From assembly GCA_016124645.1 (NCBI GenBank), contig WGNE01000050.1, positions 1 through 34,591 of the forward strand: a DNA stretch of 34,591 bases, read 5' to 3'. Under the pieces are notes generated by a model. That model was not told the origin of the DNA and did not search any database. It was given only the letters and a program-made list of their open reading frames with translations. Numbering within the stretch: the first letter of the stretch is position 1; each line of letters begins with the position of its first letter. Shown one piece after another: positions 34,089 to 34,591 of the stretch. This DNA is from Alphaproteobacteria bacterium. GTDB taxonomy: Bacteria; Pseudomonadota; Alphaproteobacteria; Micavibrionales; UBA2020. The translations under genes were made by a program, and so were the position numbers.

Positions 34089-34591
34089 ATGACAGCTCAA
34101 GCGACAGCGCAGGCGGCCACGAACATGACCCATGACACGACCAAGCAGGACAAATCAAAACTGAAGCCCGCCTTCAAGTGGGAAGACCCGCTGCACCTTG
34201 ACGACCAGCTGACGGACGAGGAACGGATGATCCGCGATTCCGCGCGCGACTACGCGCAAGACAAGCTGATGCCGCGCGTGCTGGAAGCCAACCGGCACGA
34301 GGTTTTCCACCGCGAGATCATGAACGAGATGGGCGCGCTGGGGCTTTTGGGCTCCACTATTGAGGGCTACGGCTGCGCGGGGGTGAACTACGTTTCCTAC
34401 GGGCTCATCGCGCGCGAGGTCGAGCGGGTGGACAGCGGCTACCGCTCCGCCCTTTCGGTGCAGTCCTCGCTCGTCATGTACCCGATCTCGATTTTCGCGA
34501 CGGAAGAGATCAAGCAGAAATTCCTGCCCGGGCTGGCGACCGGCGAATACGTCGGCTGCTTCGGCCTGACCGAGCCCGACGGCGGCTCCGA
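34089..34591 (+). CDS. gcdH: Glutaryl-CoA dehydrogenase, N-terminal part (runs off the right edge)
   Basis: The first 167 codons of an acyl-CoA dehydrogenase. After an Ala/Thr-rich leader of about 30 residues it reads [20 protein letters not shown], then [20 protein letters not shown] and [12 protein letters not shown], wording specific to glutaryl-CoA dehydrogenases in which the VDSGYRS stretch is conserved. The enzyme oxidatively decarboxylates glutaryl-CoA to crotonyl-CoA in lysine/tryptophan breakdown, passing electrons to ETF through FAD. The catalytic Glu lies beyond the window. AAGG lies about 8 bases before ATG 34089, which is preferred over an in-frame ATG at 34068 that lacks a ribosome-binding site. 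Confidence 0.93.
   Translation, partial: MTAQATAQAATNMTHDTTKQDKSKLKPAFKWEDPLHLDDQLTDEERMIRDSARDYAQDKLMPRVLEANRHEVFHREIMNEMGALGLLGSTIEGYGCAGVNYVSYGLIAREVERVDSGYRSALSVQSSLVMYPISIFATEEIKQKFLPGLATGEYVGCFGLTEPDGGS

Overview
The window is high-GC, densely coded bacterial chromosome and looks alphaproteobacterial. The evidence is an rpiB-glyA-nrdR-nusB housekeeping run, a NodT-type outer-membrane efflux lipoprotein, a glutaryl-CoA dehydrogenase, and a 73-residue protein of a type I associate with Rhodospirillales-like genomes. A more exact placement (for example near Micavibrionales) is only a guess. I see no tRNA, rRNA, CRISPR array, insertion sequence, phage integrase or attachment site.

Layout. 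Positions 1-967 (minus): a short-chain dehydrogenase followed by the start of an aldehyde dehydrogenase. Positions 1075-7898 (minus): six closely packed genes, namely a membrane PAS histidine kinase, a REC-kinase-REC hybrid, a single REC protein, an OmpR-type regulator, a membrane-anchored beta-propeller protein, and a protein with a phosphohistidine swivel domain but no ATP-grasp partner. Positions 7899-8508: a regulatory gap and one small plus-strand ORF. Positions 8509-9512 (minus): an orphan CheY-CheX pair. Positions 9599-12060 (minus): a two-gene ABC-2 exporter. Positions 12170-12820 (minus): a repeat protein resembling phage-type LRR proteins. Positions 13095-16823 (plus): a complete potABCD polyamine importer. 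Positions 16827-24786 (minus): a composite drug-efflux locus (MacA; MarR; EmrA; EmrB; MacB; NodT-type outer-membrane factor). Position 24909 onward (minus): an SGNH/GDSL hydrolase. Positions 25822-29904 (plus): Nudix hydrolase, 3-mercaptopyruvate sulfurtransferase, cystathionine beta-lyase and a membrane-anchored CbbX-like AAA+ ATPase, the last three joined by four-base stop/start overlaps. Positions 29915-32711 (minus): rpiB-glyA-nrdR-nusB. Positions 32816-34043 (minus): a membrane protein of unknown function and a small conserved protein. Position 34089 to the end (plus): the start of gcdH.

How the genes may work together. The signalling genes could form one phosphorelay feeding the OmpR-type regulator, although no Hpt domain is present. 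The efflux genes pair one outer-membrane factor with two inner-membrane pumps under a MarR repressor; a promoter and an overlapping palindrome lie in front of marR. The Nudix/sulfurtransferase/lyase genes suggest sulfur-amino-acid housekeeping, with an unexplained AAA+ remodeller attached.

The strongest candidates for something undescribed are the beta-propeller plus swivel-domain pair beside the phosphorelay, and the membrane-tethered CbbX-like ATPase in the sulfur operon.
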